Under the pieces are notes generated by a model. That model was not told the origin of the DNA. It was given only the letters and a program-made list of their open reading frames with translations, and searched no databases. Positions 7,976 to 16,524 of a stretch of 64,000 nucleotides of DNA are shown piece by piece; the first letter of the stretch is position 1, and every line of letters starts with the position of its first letter. Made by a program: the position numbers and the translations under genes. This stretch comes from Clostridia bacterium (GTDB lineage: Bacteria; Bacillota; Clostridia; Oscillospirales; Acutalibacteraceae): the NCBI GenBank assembly GCA_017503785.1, contig JAFVSK010000006.1, positions 1 through 64,000 of the forward strand. The letters are read 5' to 3'.

Positions 7976-10027
7976 ATGAGCAAAATAAATTCGATGACCC
8001 TTGAACGTTCGTTTGAATACCGTATATTCCGTGGAAATGTAATAATTGAGAAATTTAAGGGCTACGAGACGGAAGTTGTCGTCCCTGCGACGCTGGGTGG
8101 GTATCCCGTGACCGTGATTGACCGCAATGCTTTTCATTTTTGTAAGAAACTTCGGTCGGTAACGATCCCAAACAGTGTGACCGAAATTAGAGATGGCGCT
8201 TTTTCCTGTTGCTTCGAGCTTACGTCGGTGACGATTCCCAATAGCGTAACCGAGATTGAACATGATGCTTTTGCCAGTTGCTTCAAACTTACATCGGTGA
8301 CGATTCCTGATGGCGTGACTTTAATCGGGTACAATATGTTTGAACGTTGCTTCAAACTTGCGTCGGTGACGATTCCCAATAGCGTAACCGAGATTGAACA
8401 TGATGCTTTTGCCGGTTGTACCGGGCTGACCTCGGTGACAATTCCTGATAGCGTGACCGAGATTGGAGACAGCGTTTTTGCCGGTTGTACCGGGCTGACC
8501 TCGGTGACAATTCCTGATAGCGTAACCAAGGTTGGAGACAGCGTTTTTGCCGGTTGTACCAGTCTTACATCAGTAACGATTCCCGATAGCATGATCAAAT
8601 TTGGAGACAATGTTTTCACCGGTTGTACCAAGCTTCAAGCAACGCCGATTGTTGCCTCGGCACCGCTGCTGACTATGGAGACACCTGGAGGTTTGTTCGA
8701 GTATCGCGTATTTCACGGAAAAGCGGAAATTACTGATTTTTCTATAGGTAATGAGACGAACATCATCATTCCTGCAATGCTAGGTGGATATCCTGTAACC
8801 TCAATTGGTGAATATGCGTTCCCCGAAGATTCAGGACTAACCTCGGTGACAATTCCCGATGGTGTAACCTCAATTGGGGTCGGTGCGTTTTCCGAGTGCG
8901 CAGAACTAACTTCGGTAACAATTCCGAACAGCGTGACCTCGATTGGGGAAGAGGCGTTTTCCGAGTGCACAAAACTGGCCTCGGTAACAATCCCCGACAG
9001 TGTGACCGAGATTGGAGACTGGGCTTTTGCACATTGTACTGGGCTGACCTCGGTCACGCTCCCCGATAGCGTGACCGAGATTGGGCGCTGGGCATTTTGC
9101 TGGTGCAAATCGCTTACATCGGTGACGATTCCAAGAGGTACAACCTCAATTGGGTCCTCGGCATTTGGAGAATGTGCGGGATTGACATCGATTACAGTGG
9201 CTAAAGGCAATACGGTATATCACAGCGACGGAAATTGCCTGATCGAAACCGCAAAGAAAACACTGATTGTGGGTTGTAGAACAAGCGTTATTCCATCAGA
9301 CGGCAGTGTAACCTCAATTGGGGATAATGCTTTTGAGGGTTGCGATGAGCTTATCTCGGTGACAATCCCGAGTGGTATAACCTCGATTGGGTGGAACGCG
9401 TTTTACAGTTGCAGCAGGCTTCGGTTGGTGAGTATTCCTGATAGTGTAACCCTGATTGGGAATAATGCGTTTTACAGTTGCAGCCAACTTCGGTCAGTGG
9501 CGATTCCCAACAGCGTGACCTCAATTGGGGACTGTGCGTTTTCCGGTTGCGCAAAACTAGCCTCGGTAACAATCCCCAGCAGTGTTATCTCAATTGGGAA
9601 AGGTGCATTTAATGATTGCACGGGATTGACATCAATTACGGTGGACGAACAAAACACCGTATATCACAGCGCTGGAAATTGCCTAATCAAAACCGCAAAA
9701 AAAACACTGGTTGCCGGTTGTAAGACGAGTATTATTCCGTCGGACGGCAGTGTAATCTTGATTGGCGAATATGCGTTTTATGGTTGCGAAGGACTTCAGT
9801 CGTTGACCATTCCCGATGGAGTAGTCTCAATTGAGAAGCGAGCATTCTCCTATTGTACAGATCTGACGTCGGTAACGTTCCCACACAGTCTGATTTCGAT
9901 TGGGTACCAGGCATTTGACGCCTGCAAAATGATAAAAACCGTGTATTTTGCAAGCAAAGAGCAGAAGACGATGCTAGGAGGGGATGAATACTTCGGTTCG
10001 AAGCATGTGAGGTATCTTGTCAAATAA
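7976..10027 (+). CDS. BspA-type leucine-rich repeat protein
   Basis: The 683-residue protein is built almost wholly of ~23-residue BspA-like LRR units of the type SVTIPDSVTEIGDSVFAGC. The 69-nt unit repeats at DNA level, for example at 8411 and 8480. Two short modules (FEYRIFRG near residue 14 and FEYRVFHG near 240, each followed by GGYPVT) start two halves. Residues TVYHSDGNCLIETAKKTL recur between blocks. BspA-like proteins are usually surface adhesins, but this one has no signal peptide, anchor or dockerin, so it may stay inside the cell. Its SD is AGGAG, 11 nt from the ATG. It may be surface-binding or regulatory cargo; the function is not known. Confidence 0.85.
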   Translation: MSKINSMTLERSFEYRIFRGNVIIEKFKGYETEVVVPATLGGYPVTVIDRNAFHFCKKLRSVTIPNSVTEIRDGAFSCCFELTSVTIPNSVTEIEHDAFASCFKLTSVTIPDGVTLIGYNMFERCFKLASVTIPNSVTEIEHDAFAGCTGLTSVTIPDSVTEIGDSVFAGCTGLTSVTIPDSVTKVGDSVFAGCTSLTSVTIPDSMIKFGDNVFTGCTKLQATPIVASAPLLTMETPGGLFEYRVFHGKAEITDFSIGNETNIIIPAMLGGYPVTSIGEYAFPEDSGLTSVTIPDGVTSIGVGAFSECAELTSVTIPNSVTSIGEEAFSECTKLASVTIPDSVTEIGDWAFAHCTGLTSVTLPDSVTEIGRWAFCWCKSLTSVTIPRGTTSIGSSAFGECAGLTSITVAKGNTVYHSDGNCLIETAKKTLIVGCRTSVIPSDGSVTSIGDNAFEGCDELISVTIPSGITSIGWNAFYSCSRLRLVSIPDSVTLIGNNAFYSCSQLRSVAIPNSVTSIGDCAFSGCAKLASVTIPSSVISIGKGAFNDCTGLTSITVDEQNTVYHSAGNCLIKTAKKTLVAGCKTSIIPSDGSVILIGEYAFYGCEGLQSLTIPDGVVSIEKRAFSYCTDLTSVTFPHSLISIGYQAFDACKMIKTVYFASKEQKTMLGGDEYFGSKHVRYLVK

Positions 10028-10244
10028 AGAAGAAGGTGGAACAATTGTGAGAAATCTGCTGTTCAACAGATTAGTTATGAGTTTTGAACACCAGGGTCCC
10101 CCCTGCGGCATTAGTTTGAAATTGCGAAAAACTTGTCTCCCTGTCTTCTTGCGACAAATTCGCAGGAGGTCGCATTTGCAACAAATTTTCATTATAATTG
10201 CTCGACAAGGAACAAAGAAAAATACTTCTGTGTTCCTGAGAAAC

Positions 10245-10277
10245 ACCCTCCCCGCCCGTTGTATGGGCAGGGAGGGT
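10245..10277. terminator. Convergent terminator
   Basis: A 13-position stem (ACCCTCCCCGCCC 10245-10257 / GGGCAGGGAGGGT 10265-10277, one mismatch) is followed by TTTTCTT rightward and a weaker T-rich tract leftward. It separates the BspA-like gene from the leftward operon. The rest of 10028-10285 holds nothing I can identify. Confidence 0.7.
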
Positions 10278-10285
10278 TTTCTTGG

Positions 10286-10879
10286 TTATTCGCCTGTTTC
10301 TTTCTTCTGCTCTTTCTCCTTCGGTTTCTTCTTCGGCTTGGTTTCGGGTTCGACCGCCACCGTAATCAGTTCCTTTACTTTCAAGGGTGAAAGGTTCCAC
10401 CGCCGCACCTGCGGAGACAAGGGATGTTGCAGTCTCCCCTCGCCTTCCTCGTTACACAAGCAGCACAACTTGGATTCGTAAGATTGTAGCGCACGGATCA
10501 CCTGTTCCTGTAAACGCACAAATGTCGTATTCTTGGCTTTACCGGTACCGGGAGCATACACCACCATCTCAGCTTCTTTGGCCGCTTCTACGATAGCTTT
10601 GATATTCTCCTCATCATCGTCACCATAACGCAGATTAAAGTCATTCAAGGTAGCCGAGAGGTTAAGGATCGCTACACTTCCATATCCCAACCTCGACGAA
10701 TTATTGATTACCAACTGTGTAGTGGTATCTAACTGGATCCCATCCGCACCGCCGGCCGCCAACATAACGATTGCCAGTTTCGGTTTGGTAGCATCCCACG
10801 TTTTTCTCAGTAGATACCGCTTTTCCCCATCATCGGAATATACGGCTTCCGTTCTCAGTTCCGTTACCTCGGTTTTCAT
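10286..10879 (-). CDS. DUF1643 domain protein
   Basis: This 197-residue protein matches the DUF1643 family found in clostridial plasmids and integrative elements. Recognisable blocks are TKPKLAIVMLAAGGADG, TTTQLVINNSSRLGYGSV, YAPGTGKAKNTTFVRLQ, LCCLCNEEGEGRLQHPLSP and the ending LSPLKVKEL. The tail after residue ~175 is lysine/glutamate-rich and low in complexity. The biochemical role of the family is unknown. It is the last gene of a leftward operon, and its ATG overlaps the upstream stop as ATGA. Confidence 0.8.
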   Translation of the reverse strand: MKTEVTELRTEAVYSDDGEKRYLLRKTWDATKPKLAIVMLAAGGADGIQLDTTTQLVINNSSRLGYGSVAILNLSATLNDFNLRYGDDDEENIKAIVEAAKEAEMVVYAPGTGKAKNTTFVRLQEQVIRALQSYESKLCCLCNEEGEGRLQHPLSPQVRRWNLSPLKVKELITVAVEPETKPKKKPKEKEQKKETGE

Positions 10880-11232
10880 TTCACATCATCCTCCAGTTCT
10901 TGTAATATAGCGATCGGCATTGCCGATTCAGGTGCGTACAGCAGTATAGAAAAGTCATTGTTTATCACATACAGAACAGATACCCATCCACTCGTTCCTA
11001 TACGGGTTACCCATTCACACGGATGGTTCTTCCCAATACTTACAATCGCCAAACCCGTATCCTCGGCGGTATCGGCAATCAAGGAATAGCCACCCGTGGT
11101 TAAGTAGTCTCTGTTTGCTCCATATTCGGCATCTAAGACGATAACGCCTTGTAACACCTCTACTATTACCCGTTCGGGTATTTGCCCGCTTAAACTTGAT
11201 ATTTCAGCTTCCGTGCCTACTCTGTAAAGCAT
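10876..11232 (-). CDS. Hypothetical mobile-element protein
   Basis: The 118-residue acidic protein starts MLYRVGTEAEI. It has a two-layer look with a beta-rich middle (VIVEVLQGVIVLDAEYG, SLIADTAEDTGLAIVSIG) and no membrane segment or known motif. The start at 11232 follows GAGGAGGAC, which lies inside the upstream gene's last codons. The longer reading from 11274 would overlap that gene. It is translationally coupled to DUF1643 (ATGA) and therefore likely expressed with it. Family not recognised. Confidence 0.65.
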   Translation of the reverse strand: MLYRVGTEAEISSLSGQIPERVIVEVLQGVIVLDAEYGANRDYLTTGGYSLIADTAEDTGLAIVSIGKNHPCEWVTRIGTSGWVSVLYVINNDFSILLYAPESAMPIAILQELEDDVK

Positions 11233-11236
11233 ATGT

Positions 11237-11638
11237 TTAGTCCTCCTCCATCGGCAGAGCAATAATCTCGCCATCCAGCATTACAAACATCTGCGGGTTC
11301 CGGTATAGTGTCAAATACGTTTGCTGTTGTTCCGGTGTCAGAGAAATAAAATCATCATCGCCAAGACCACAAATAAAGAACACGCCCGCTACCACATCGT
11401 AGATATGTCCATCTTCATCATACAGGGCACGGTTTAGTTCTAAACCGTTCAACTTACCTTCCTCGTTACAAACGATACCGACCTCGTCCTCAAAGGGATA
11501 GATCACTTGGATATATCCACCAACGAAGGCTTGCATTGCTTCTAAGGTGTTCTCAATTCGGATAACCCTTGCTTGTTTGCCGGGATAACAAGCGACCACC
11601 GTCATTTCCCGTTCTTTCGTTTTACTTGCCATTTTCAT
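11237..11638 (-). CDS. DUF3846 domain protein
   Basis: The 133-residue protein has the DUF3846 pattern: ENTLEAMQAFVGGYIQVIYPFED, VGIVCNEEGKLNGLELNRAL and DVVAGVFFICGLG. DUF3846 proteins are common accessory genes of clostridial mobile elements and phages; their role is unknown. I start at 11638 (MKMASK) because upstream residues lack support and GGGAT precedes it. It belongs to the leftward operon 12591-10286. Confidence 0.75.
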   Translation of the reverse strand: MKMASKTKEREMTVVACYPGKQARVIRIENTLEAMQAFVGGYIQVIYPFEDEVGIVCNEEGKLNGLELNRALYDEDGHIYDVVAGVFFICGLGDDDFISLTPEQQQTYLTLYRNPQMFVMLDGEIIALPMEED

Positions 11639-11725
11639 AACACATCCCAACAAAAAGTTAAGCGTATGGAGCATTACCGCTCCATACGCTTTCTAAGTTA
11701 GAATATATATTTGTAGTTTTCATTG

Positions 11726-12112
11726 TTACGAAAGGCCGTCAAGCTCACCAAAGAAAGCATCCAAAGCATCCTCATCGTTCCATAGTTCCGTTCCCCTGAA
11801 TCGCAAGCTATACCTTACAATCTCGGATTCTGTCAGCGAGCATAGCTCTCCGTTGCGAACCTTTACAACGTAGAAGGTACCTGCAATTATCTTCCTACCG
11901 ATCTTACGGTTTGGTTTCATCCCATAGAAAATACTATCGGGGACATATAGGACAGCGATATTCTTTTCCAATACAAGTGTATCTACCGAGCATTCGCATT
12001 CCGGCTGAATATCCAACGCATAACGCAGATATTCACTATCACAGCATAACTGCGTAATGCAAGGCTTACGTTCGGGTTCTATCATCAAAGCGGTTACCAG
12101 TTCCATCACCAC
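11726..12112 (-). CDS. Diverged DUF3846-like protein
   Basis: This 128-residue protein parallels the DUF3846 neighbour: IEPERKPCITQL, a central strand NIAVLYVPDSIFYGMKPNRKI, then GRKIIAGTFYVVKVRNGELCSLTE. It lacks the NEEGKL core motif. I read it as a diverged paralogue of the 11237-11638 gene. The stop of the upstream HTH gene is only 1-2 nt away, so the two are coupled. Function unknown. Confidence 0.6.
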   Translation of the reverse strand: MVMELVTALMIEPERKPCITQLCCDSEYLRYALDIQPECECSVDTLVLEKNIAVLYVPDSIFYGMKPNRKIGRKIIAGTFYVVKVRNGELCSLTESEIVRYSLRFRGTELWNDEDALDAFFGELDGLS

Positions 12113-12113
12113 C

Positions 12114-12317
12114 TTAAAAATCCAAAGGAAACAGTTCTCTATCAGGATCGGCCAATATCCTTTCTAACTGTGCGCGTTCCACATAGATACGATTTCCTAC
12201 ACGTTTTGGGGTTAAGTATAACGATACAAACTTACGAGCTTTGCGGCGGCTTATAGGCAGATATCTTTTCGTAATCTCACATATGTCCACCCATGCGGTA
12301 TTTTGTACTTGGTTCAT
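12114..12317 (-). CDS. Small helix-turn-helix protein (excisionase-like)
   Basis: The 67-residue protein has the shape of a MerR/excisionase-type winged helix: DICEITKRYLPISRRKARKFV, then LTPKRVGNRIYVERAQLERILA. It probably binds DNA, perhaps as the operon's own regulator or a recombination directionality factor. AGGAGG sits 6 nt before the ATG. The gene overlaps the end of the upstream gene by 41 nt in another frame. A second protein of this type is encoded at 14929 beside the integrase. Confidence 0.65.
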   Translation of the reverse strand: MNQVQNTAWVDICEITKRYLPISRRKARKFVSLYLTPKRVGNRIYVERAQLERILADPDRELFPLDF

Positions 12318-12591
12318 TCACTTCCTCCTTCGTTTCAATTTCCTCACCTGTAAACAGTTTAGGTATCTGTACACAGTATTGATTCAGCGTTGACCTACAG
12401 ATCATTCGACCGATACGGTTTGCCTCACCTTTGTTAGGCGTAGGTGTAACGGTATAACAATCCTTGTACACGACCACCTTAACATCTTTTCCTGTCATAA
12501 CCGATGTTACGGCTTCGGCAATCACCTTTTCATAGTCACGTAGGTCAACTGTTCTCCTTGCATCACTTGATGACAAGGAATAGCGTCTCAT
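12277..12591 (-). CDS. Hypothetical mobile-element protein, first gene of the leftward operon
   Basis: The 104-residue protein begins MRRYSLSSSDARRTVDLRDYEKVIAEAVTS-like (Ser/Arg-rich, then helical). Its middle strand is VKVVVYKDCYTVTPTPNKGEA and its C-terminal third is acidic. It has no membrane segment. It opens the 12591-10286 operon and diverges from the DUF927 gene. Family not recognised; the operon position is the main support. Confidence 0.55.
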   Translation of the reverse strand: MRRYSLSSSDARRTVDLRDYEKVIAEAVTSVMTGKDVKVVVYKDCYTVTPTPNKGEANRIGRMICRSTLNQYCVQIPKLFTGEEIETKEEVNEPSTKYRMGGHM

Positions 12592-12627
12592 AGCAATTCA
12601 CATCCTTTCGTGTCATTTTATAGGGTA

Positions 12628-12666
12628 AAGGAGCAAACAGGCCACGCTCGTGGCCGTTTGCTCCTT
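12628..12666. terminator. Long hairpin upstream of the leftward operon
   Basis: Arms AAGGAGCAAAC (12628-12638) / GTTTGCTCCTT (12656-12666) enclose GGCCACG / CGTGGCC. Only short T tracts follow, so it may be a terminator or attenuator, or a protein-binding or transfer-related hairpin. The upper part contains an AAGGAG that would be sequestered. Confidence 0.45.
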
Positions 12667-12790
12667 ATAAATTTGTTTGTTTTTTAGTATTCGAAAAAAA
12701 TTTTAAAAACGAGTTCGTCAAATTGCACAAAAGTTTCGGCAAGGACATCGAAGCCAAAACAAAACGCCCTCTGGGATGGCTAGGATAGCC

Positions 12791-12807
12791 TATCAAAGGG
12801 TATCAAA
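12791..12807. repeat. Short direct repeats in the divergent intergenic region
   Basis: TATCAAA occurs at 12791-12797 and 12801-12807, one helical turn apart, next to the small hairpin GGCTAGGATAGCC (12777-12789). This is a candidate binding site for an island-encoded protein. The rest of 12667-12918 shows nothing else. Confidence 0.3.
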
Positions 12808-12918
12808 ATCTTTGTAAATATTGCGAATAGCAATTTTGAAAAAGACGTGGTATTCTTCCTTTACCGCGCTAATGAAGCCGTAAAATTCACGGTCGGGAAG
12901 TGCGGAGAAAGGAGAAAA

Positions 12919-13032
12919 ATGATTACCCCGAAACGGCTAGCAAAGCCTTGGCAAAAGCGGCTCTCACGCGTTTTTGCCAGTCGATGGAGGCTGTTACGTG
13001 GTAACGGCAAGAACCCGACAACTGAATATTAA
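12919..13032 (+). CDS. Possible 37-residue basic peptide before the DUF927 gene
   Basis: The ATG at 12919 follows AAAGGAG at good spacing. It encodes an Arg/Lys/Trp-rich peptide beginning MITPKRLAKPWQKRLSRVF and ending at a TAA 17 nt before the DUF927 start. It could be a leader peptide or a small DNA-binding protein. There is no homology I recognise, and it may not be a gene. Confidence 0.3.
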   Translation: MITPKRLAKPWQKRLSRVFASRWRLLRGNGKNPTTEY

Positions 13033-13049
13033 AAGGAGGCATTTGTAAA

Positions 13050-14918
13050 ATGCAAAATTTCGATGTCAATGGGCTCTATTATGGAGTCTGGAAAACCGCA
13101 GGAAAAAAGGAACGTCAGTTCGTTCCACTTGGAAGAAGGCCAGAAGTGACCGATGTCCTTGAGAGCATCGAAGACGACACCGTTACTTTGAAGCTCGCAA
13201 CCGAGTTCTTCGGCCGTCGCAAGACCGCCTACCTCAGTTGTGCTGACCTCGTAGGTCTCAAAGCCGTTAATGCGCTTTCTGCGCAAGGTTTTGATGTCAC
13301 GATGGGCAAAGCGCAATACTTCCTCGAATCAATCCGTCGATATATGGATTGGTTAGAGAACGACGACACTCCCGTGACACCTTCGTACGAAAACCTTGGC
13401 TGGATTCGTGTTCCGAGTGAAAATCCCGATACCGGCGAGGACGAATATGCGCTATGCTATCGTGCTCACGAGTTGGTCGGTGCTGAGGACAAGGTGCGCT
13501 ATCTCGGTAACCTTGAGATCACTCCCTCGGGCGATTTTGAGATTTGGAAAAGAATGGTGATCGACGATGTCATCCCCCATCCTGCGATGCAATTTGGGCT
13601 CATAGCTTCCTTGTCAGCTGTTGTCATAGGTGCGCTTTCGCTTGTCATCCCCATCGAGAACCCGATCATTCACTTCTGGCTGAAATCAGGAGCAGGTAAG
13701 ACAACACTGGCATACCTAGGAACCAGCGTATACGGCAAGCCTTTCGAAGGCACAATGACTGTCATTGACGAGGATGGCCGTGCTGTTGATAAGCATAGCG
13801 TGATGGGCACATGGGGCGGTACAACCGCTTCGATGACAACTTCCTTGGCCGGTAATCGCGGTGTAGCCACGATCCTTAACGAGCTGGGTAAGAATATCGC
13901 CAAAGATCTAGATCGGCTCCTCTTCGATTTCTCTGAGGGATCTGATCGAAAAAGATTGAGCACCACATTAAAAACCCGCGTGAGCAAGAGTTACGCCACG
14001 ACATTCCTCAGCACCGGCGAATGCAGCTTGCTTGAGAAATGCCAAAATCGCTTAGAAGGTTTAGCCGTTCGCGTGATGGAGATTACCTCTCCTATAACGA
14101 AAGATGCCGCCCACGCCAATCGTGTAAAGCGTATCAGCAGCGAGAATTACGGCTTTGCCGCGCCGATGCTGGCTGAGTACATCATCAAAAACGGCGGTGC
14201 CGAGTATGTTCGCAATCGATATGATTACTGGCGCATAAACCTCCGCCCAAAATTTGGTGATACTCCAAATGTCGACCGCTTCATCGAGAAGTTTGCCGCA
14301 TTGTTCATGGCGACTGCAGAGATTGCTTCTAAAGCACTCAGTATTGGTTTCGATATGACCGGTTTGCTCAACTTCCTCAAAGCATACGATGCGAAGCAAG
14401 GTACCAATCGCAACACCTCGTTGGCGAGCTACGAGCTCCTTTTGGAACACTTCAAAAGGAAGGAACATAGCAATTTTTACATCCGGCACGATAAGAGTTT
14501 CGTATATGGTTCCGGCAGTACTACGGCAGTCGAAACACCCAAGTTTGAGTGCTACGGCCGCATCACAGAAAAAAGCGTTCCTCAACCGGATGGGCGCGTG
14601 CTTGTTCGCGAGTACGAGGTACATCCTTCGGTGGTAGAATCGTTGCTAAGAGCGAATAAATTCTATAGCACCAGTACTTGCGCCGATGCTTGGATTGCCG
14701 CCGGTCTGCTAGACGCTGATTCCGACCATCTGACCAAGAAGCGTAAGATTGGTAGTTCTAATGCTAACGGTCATCACGGACGTGTGTTTGTGTTCAAAGA
14801 GTTCGTAGATGGACTAGAGGCTACCGAGATAATCGATGCCATTGCTAAGAAAAACGCTAGGTTGCAAAAGCTTAGCAGCAGCAGTCAAAAAGCCGCCCTC
14901 CTTTCGGATGAAGAATGA
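13050..14918 (+). CDS. DUF927 domain ATPase (replication-helicase-like)
   Basis: This 622-residue protein is of the DUF927 family of P-loop ATPases encoded by phages, satellites and integrative elements, usually tied to element replication. Walker A SGAGKTT is at residues 213-219, followed by TMTVIDEDGRAVDKHSVMG, NELGKNI and LLFDFSEGSDRKRL, as in the family. The N-terminal 180 residues resemble the non-catalytic domain that precedes DUF927. The C-terminal third is probably a winged-helix or substrate-recognition domain. AAAGGAGG precedes the ATG. It is followed within 10 nt by the excisionase-like gene, then the integrase, forming a replication/recombination module. Confidence 0.8.
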   Translation: MQNFDVNGLYYGVWKTAGKKERQFVPLGRRPEVTDVLESIEDDTVTLKLATEFFGRRKTAYLSCADLVGLKAVNALSAQGFDVTMGKAQYFLESIRRYMDWLENDDTPVTPSYENLGWIRVPSENPDTGEDEYALCYRAHELVGAEDKVRYLGNLEITPSGDFEIWKRMVIDDVIPHPAMQFGLIASLSAVVIGALSLVIPIENPIIHFWLKSGAGKTTLAYLGTSVYGKPFEGTMTVIDEDGRAVDKHSVMGTWGGTTASMTTSLAGNRGVATILNELGKNIAKDLDRLLFDFSEGSDRKRLSTTLKTRVSKSYATTFLSTGECSLLEKCQNRLEGLAVRVMEITSPITKDAAHANRVKRISSENYGFAAPMLAEYIIKNGGAEYVRNRYDYWRINLRPKFGDTPNVDRFIEKFAALFMATAEIASKALSIGFDMTGLLNFLKAYDAKQGTNRNTSLASYELLLEHFKRKEHSNFYIRHDKSFVYGSGSTTAVETPKFECYGRITEKSVPQPDGRVLVREYEVHPSVVESLLRANKFYSTSTCADAWIAAGLLDADSDHLTKKRKIGSSNANGHHGRVFVFKEFVDGLEATEIIDAIAKKNARLQKLSSSSQKAALLSDEE

Positions 14919-14928
14919 GGTGTAGGAA

Positions 14929-15117
14929 ATGTCTATGTTCCTCACACCTCACGATATCGCTGAGATTCTGCATATCAGCTACGAATCGGCCCTTGCTTTC
15001 ATCAAGCAGTCCGGTATCGACTATATTCAGATCGGCAGGCAATATCGCGTGTCACAAGACGCGTTCGAAGCGTTCATCAAACGAAAAGGCCAATGGATCG
15101 TCTCACTTGACGGGTAA
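14929..15117 (+). CDS. Excisionase-family DNA-binding protein
   Basis: The 62-residue protein has the HTH_17/excisionase pattern: FLTPHDIAEILHISYESALAFI, then QIGRQYRVSQDAFEAFI. Such proteins bend DNA at attachment sites and steer the integrase towards excision. It sits 10 nt after the DUF927 gene (SD AGGTGTAGG) and 71 nt before the integrase, the usual position. Confidence 0.8.
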   Translation: MSMFLTPHDIAEILHISYESALAFIKQSGIDYIQIGRQYRVSQDAFEAFIKRKGQWIVSLDG

Positions 15118-15188
15118 CCGTGAAGTCCAGACAGATAGGTATATATAATAAATGTACAGGTCTTAAATGAAAGGAGAAATAAACTATC

Positions 15189-16340
15189 ATGGCTATGGGC
15201 AACATCCGCAAGAGAACTGACAGCAAGGGGCGTGTGAGCTATCAAATCTCGCTTGACCTCGGCAGAGATCCGCTAACCGGTGAGCGCATTCGTCGCTATA
15301 AAACCGTACACGGCTCTAAAAAGCAAGCAGAGGCAGAACTTCAGAAGATGCTGGCATCTCCCACCGAGAATCCCGATGCAATCAAGTCTTCCGTCCGTCT
15401 TAAAGATTGGTTGACAACTTGGCTCGGCGAATATCTACCGGACATCGCGCAGACAACCCGTGATAGCTACCGTGAGAAGATAACCAACCACATAAATCCG
15501 GCTTTAGGGAACATCCCGCTGAACCAGCTCGAGACCACGAGAATCCAGCGTTTTGTCAACGGGATGATCGCGCAAGGATTGTCACCAAAGACCATTCGTA
15601 ACACCTATAACAATCTTAACGCTGCCCTAAACAAGGCTGTTGTGCTGAAGATCTTAGCAAGCAATCCGTGTTTTGGCACAGTGTTACCGAAACTTCAACG
15701 CTATCAAGCGCAGGTATACGGTGTACCCGAAATTCAAAAGGCGTTAGCAGAAGCCAAAGGCGATACGAACCTCGTTCTCATCATTGTGCTTGGTGCAATG
15801 CTTGGCTTACGCCGTGGTGAGATGGCAGCACTCAGATGGGAGCATGTGGATTTCACGAACAAGAGCGTAACCATCTGTGAAAACCGTGTCCAATCCGTAA
15901 GCGGCATCATCAAGAAAGCTCCCAAGAGCAACGCCGGCAAACGCACCATTAGCATCGGTGACGAAGTCCTAGACATCTTACAGCAAGCGAAGAAGCTGTA
16001 CGATGACGATTGCAAGCGCCCGTGGTTCCACGACCTCGGCTACGTCCTTCACAAGGAAAAAGGCGACCCTTACGTGCCTGATTCCATCAGTCAGCTTTGG
16101 GACCGCTTCGTAGCGAGAAAAGGTCTTCCCCGCATTCGTCTTCACGATCTTCGTCACAGTAACGCCACGCTGATGATCGCTAACGGTATATCCGCCAAGA
16201 TCGTCCAGCACCGCCTCGGTCACGCCGATGTGAGTACCACGTTACAACGATATGTTCACGTACAACCCAGCATGGATGCAGCAGCATCCAGTACCCTTGA
16301 CTCGTTGCTTTTCCCGCAACAAACACCAGTGATTATTTGA
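15189..16340 (+). CDS. int: Tyrosine-type site-specific integrase
   Basis: This 383-residue phage/ICE-type integrase should recombine the island with tRNA-fMet. It has an N-terminal AP2-like arm-binding domain (about 5-55), a SAM-like core-binding domain (about 70-155), and a catalytic domain with R208 (GLRRGE), H319 and R322 (LHDLRH), H345 (GHAD) and nucleophile Y355 (QRYVH). All catalytic residues are present, so it is probably active. AAGGAG lies about 12 nt before the ATG. It is encoded 3.2 kb from the right att candidate. The retron/HEPN cargo lies between them, which is unusual because integrases normally abut their att site. Confidence 0.92.
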   Translation: MAMGNIRKRTDSKGRVSYQISLDLGRDPLTGERIRRYKTVHGSKKQAEAELQKMLASPTENPDAIKSSVRLKDWLTTWLGEYLPDIAQTTRDSYREKITNHINPALGNIPLNQLETTRIQRFVNGMIAQGLSPKTIRNTYNNLNAALNKAVVLKILASNPCFGTVLPKLQRYQAQVYGVPEIQKALAEAKGDTNLVLIIVLGAMLGLRRGEMAALRWEHVDFTNKSVTICENRVQSVSGIIKKAPKSNAGKRTISIGDEVLDILQQAKKLYDDDCKRPWFHDLGYVLHKEKGDPYVPDSISQLWDRFVARKGLPRIRLHDLRHSNATLMIANGISAKIVQHRLGHADVSTTLQRYVHVQPSMDAAASSTLDSLLFPQQTPVII

Positions 16341-16380
16341 CCTACTTTACCATCAAAGCCATATAAAATTGACTTCTATG

Positions 16381-16448
16381 AGTGCCGTTTACAGGCGGCA
16401 CTTTTTTTGACAGGCCACACGCTATTTGAAATGCGTGCGGCTATTTTT
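16381..16448 (+). terminator. Tandem terminators after the integrase
   Basis: The first hairpin is AGTGCCG (16381-16387) / CGGCACT (16396-16402) followed by T7. The second is GCCACACGC / GCGTGCGGC (about 16413-16441) followed by TATTTTTTT. The stretch 16449-16590 has no gene; it contains the 34-nt inverted repeat described separately. Confidence 0.7.
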
Positions 16449-16524
16449 TTACCCCTGTAACGGGGAAATCCCCTTGGCAAAAGGGGAACAAACGAAGCGG
16501 CTTTAGCGAACCAAGCTTCACCAC

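Noticed and set aside
8134-9657. Tandem DNA repeats that could suggest a CRISPR or satellite array
   Set aside because: The 69-nt period encodes the 23-residue BspA repeats in frame, without constant repeats and unique spacers. No CRISPR array or cas gene was seen in the window.
10017-10481. Plus-strand frame of 154 codons after the BspA-like gene
   Set aside because: It crosses a strong convergent terminator and lies antisense to the DUF1643 gene.
12277-12317. Overlap of 41 nt between two leftward genes as a sign that one is false
   Set aside because: The downstream gene has a textbook AGGAGG-6-ATG start and an HTH pattern, and the upstream gene has an operon position; short overlaps are usual in such elements, so both are kept.
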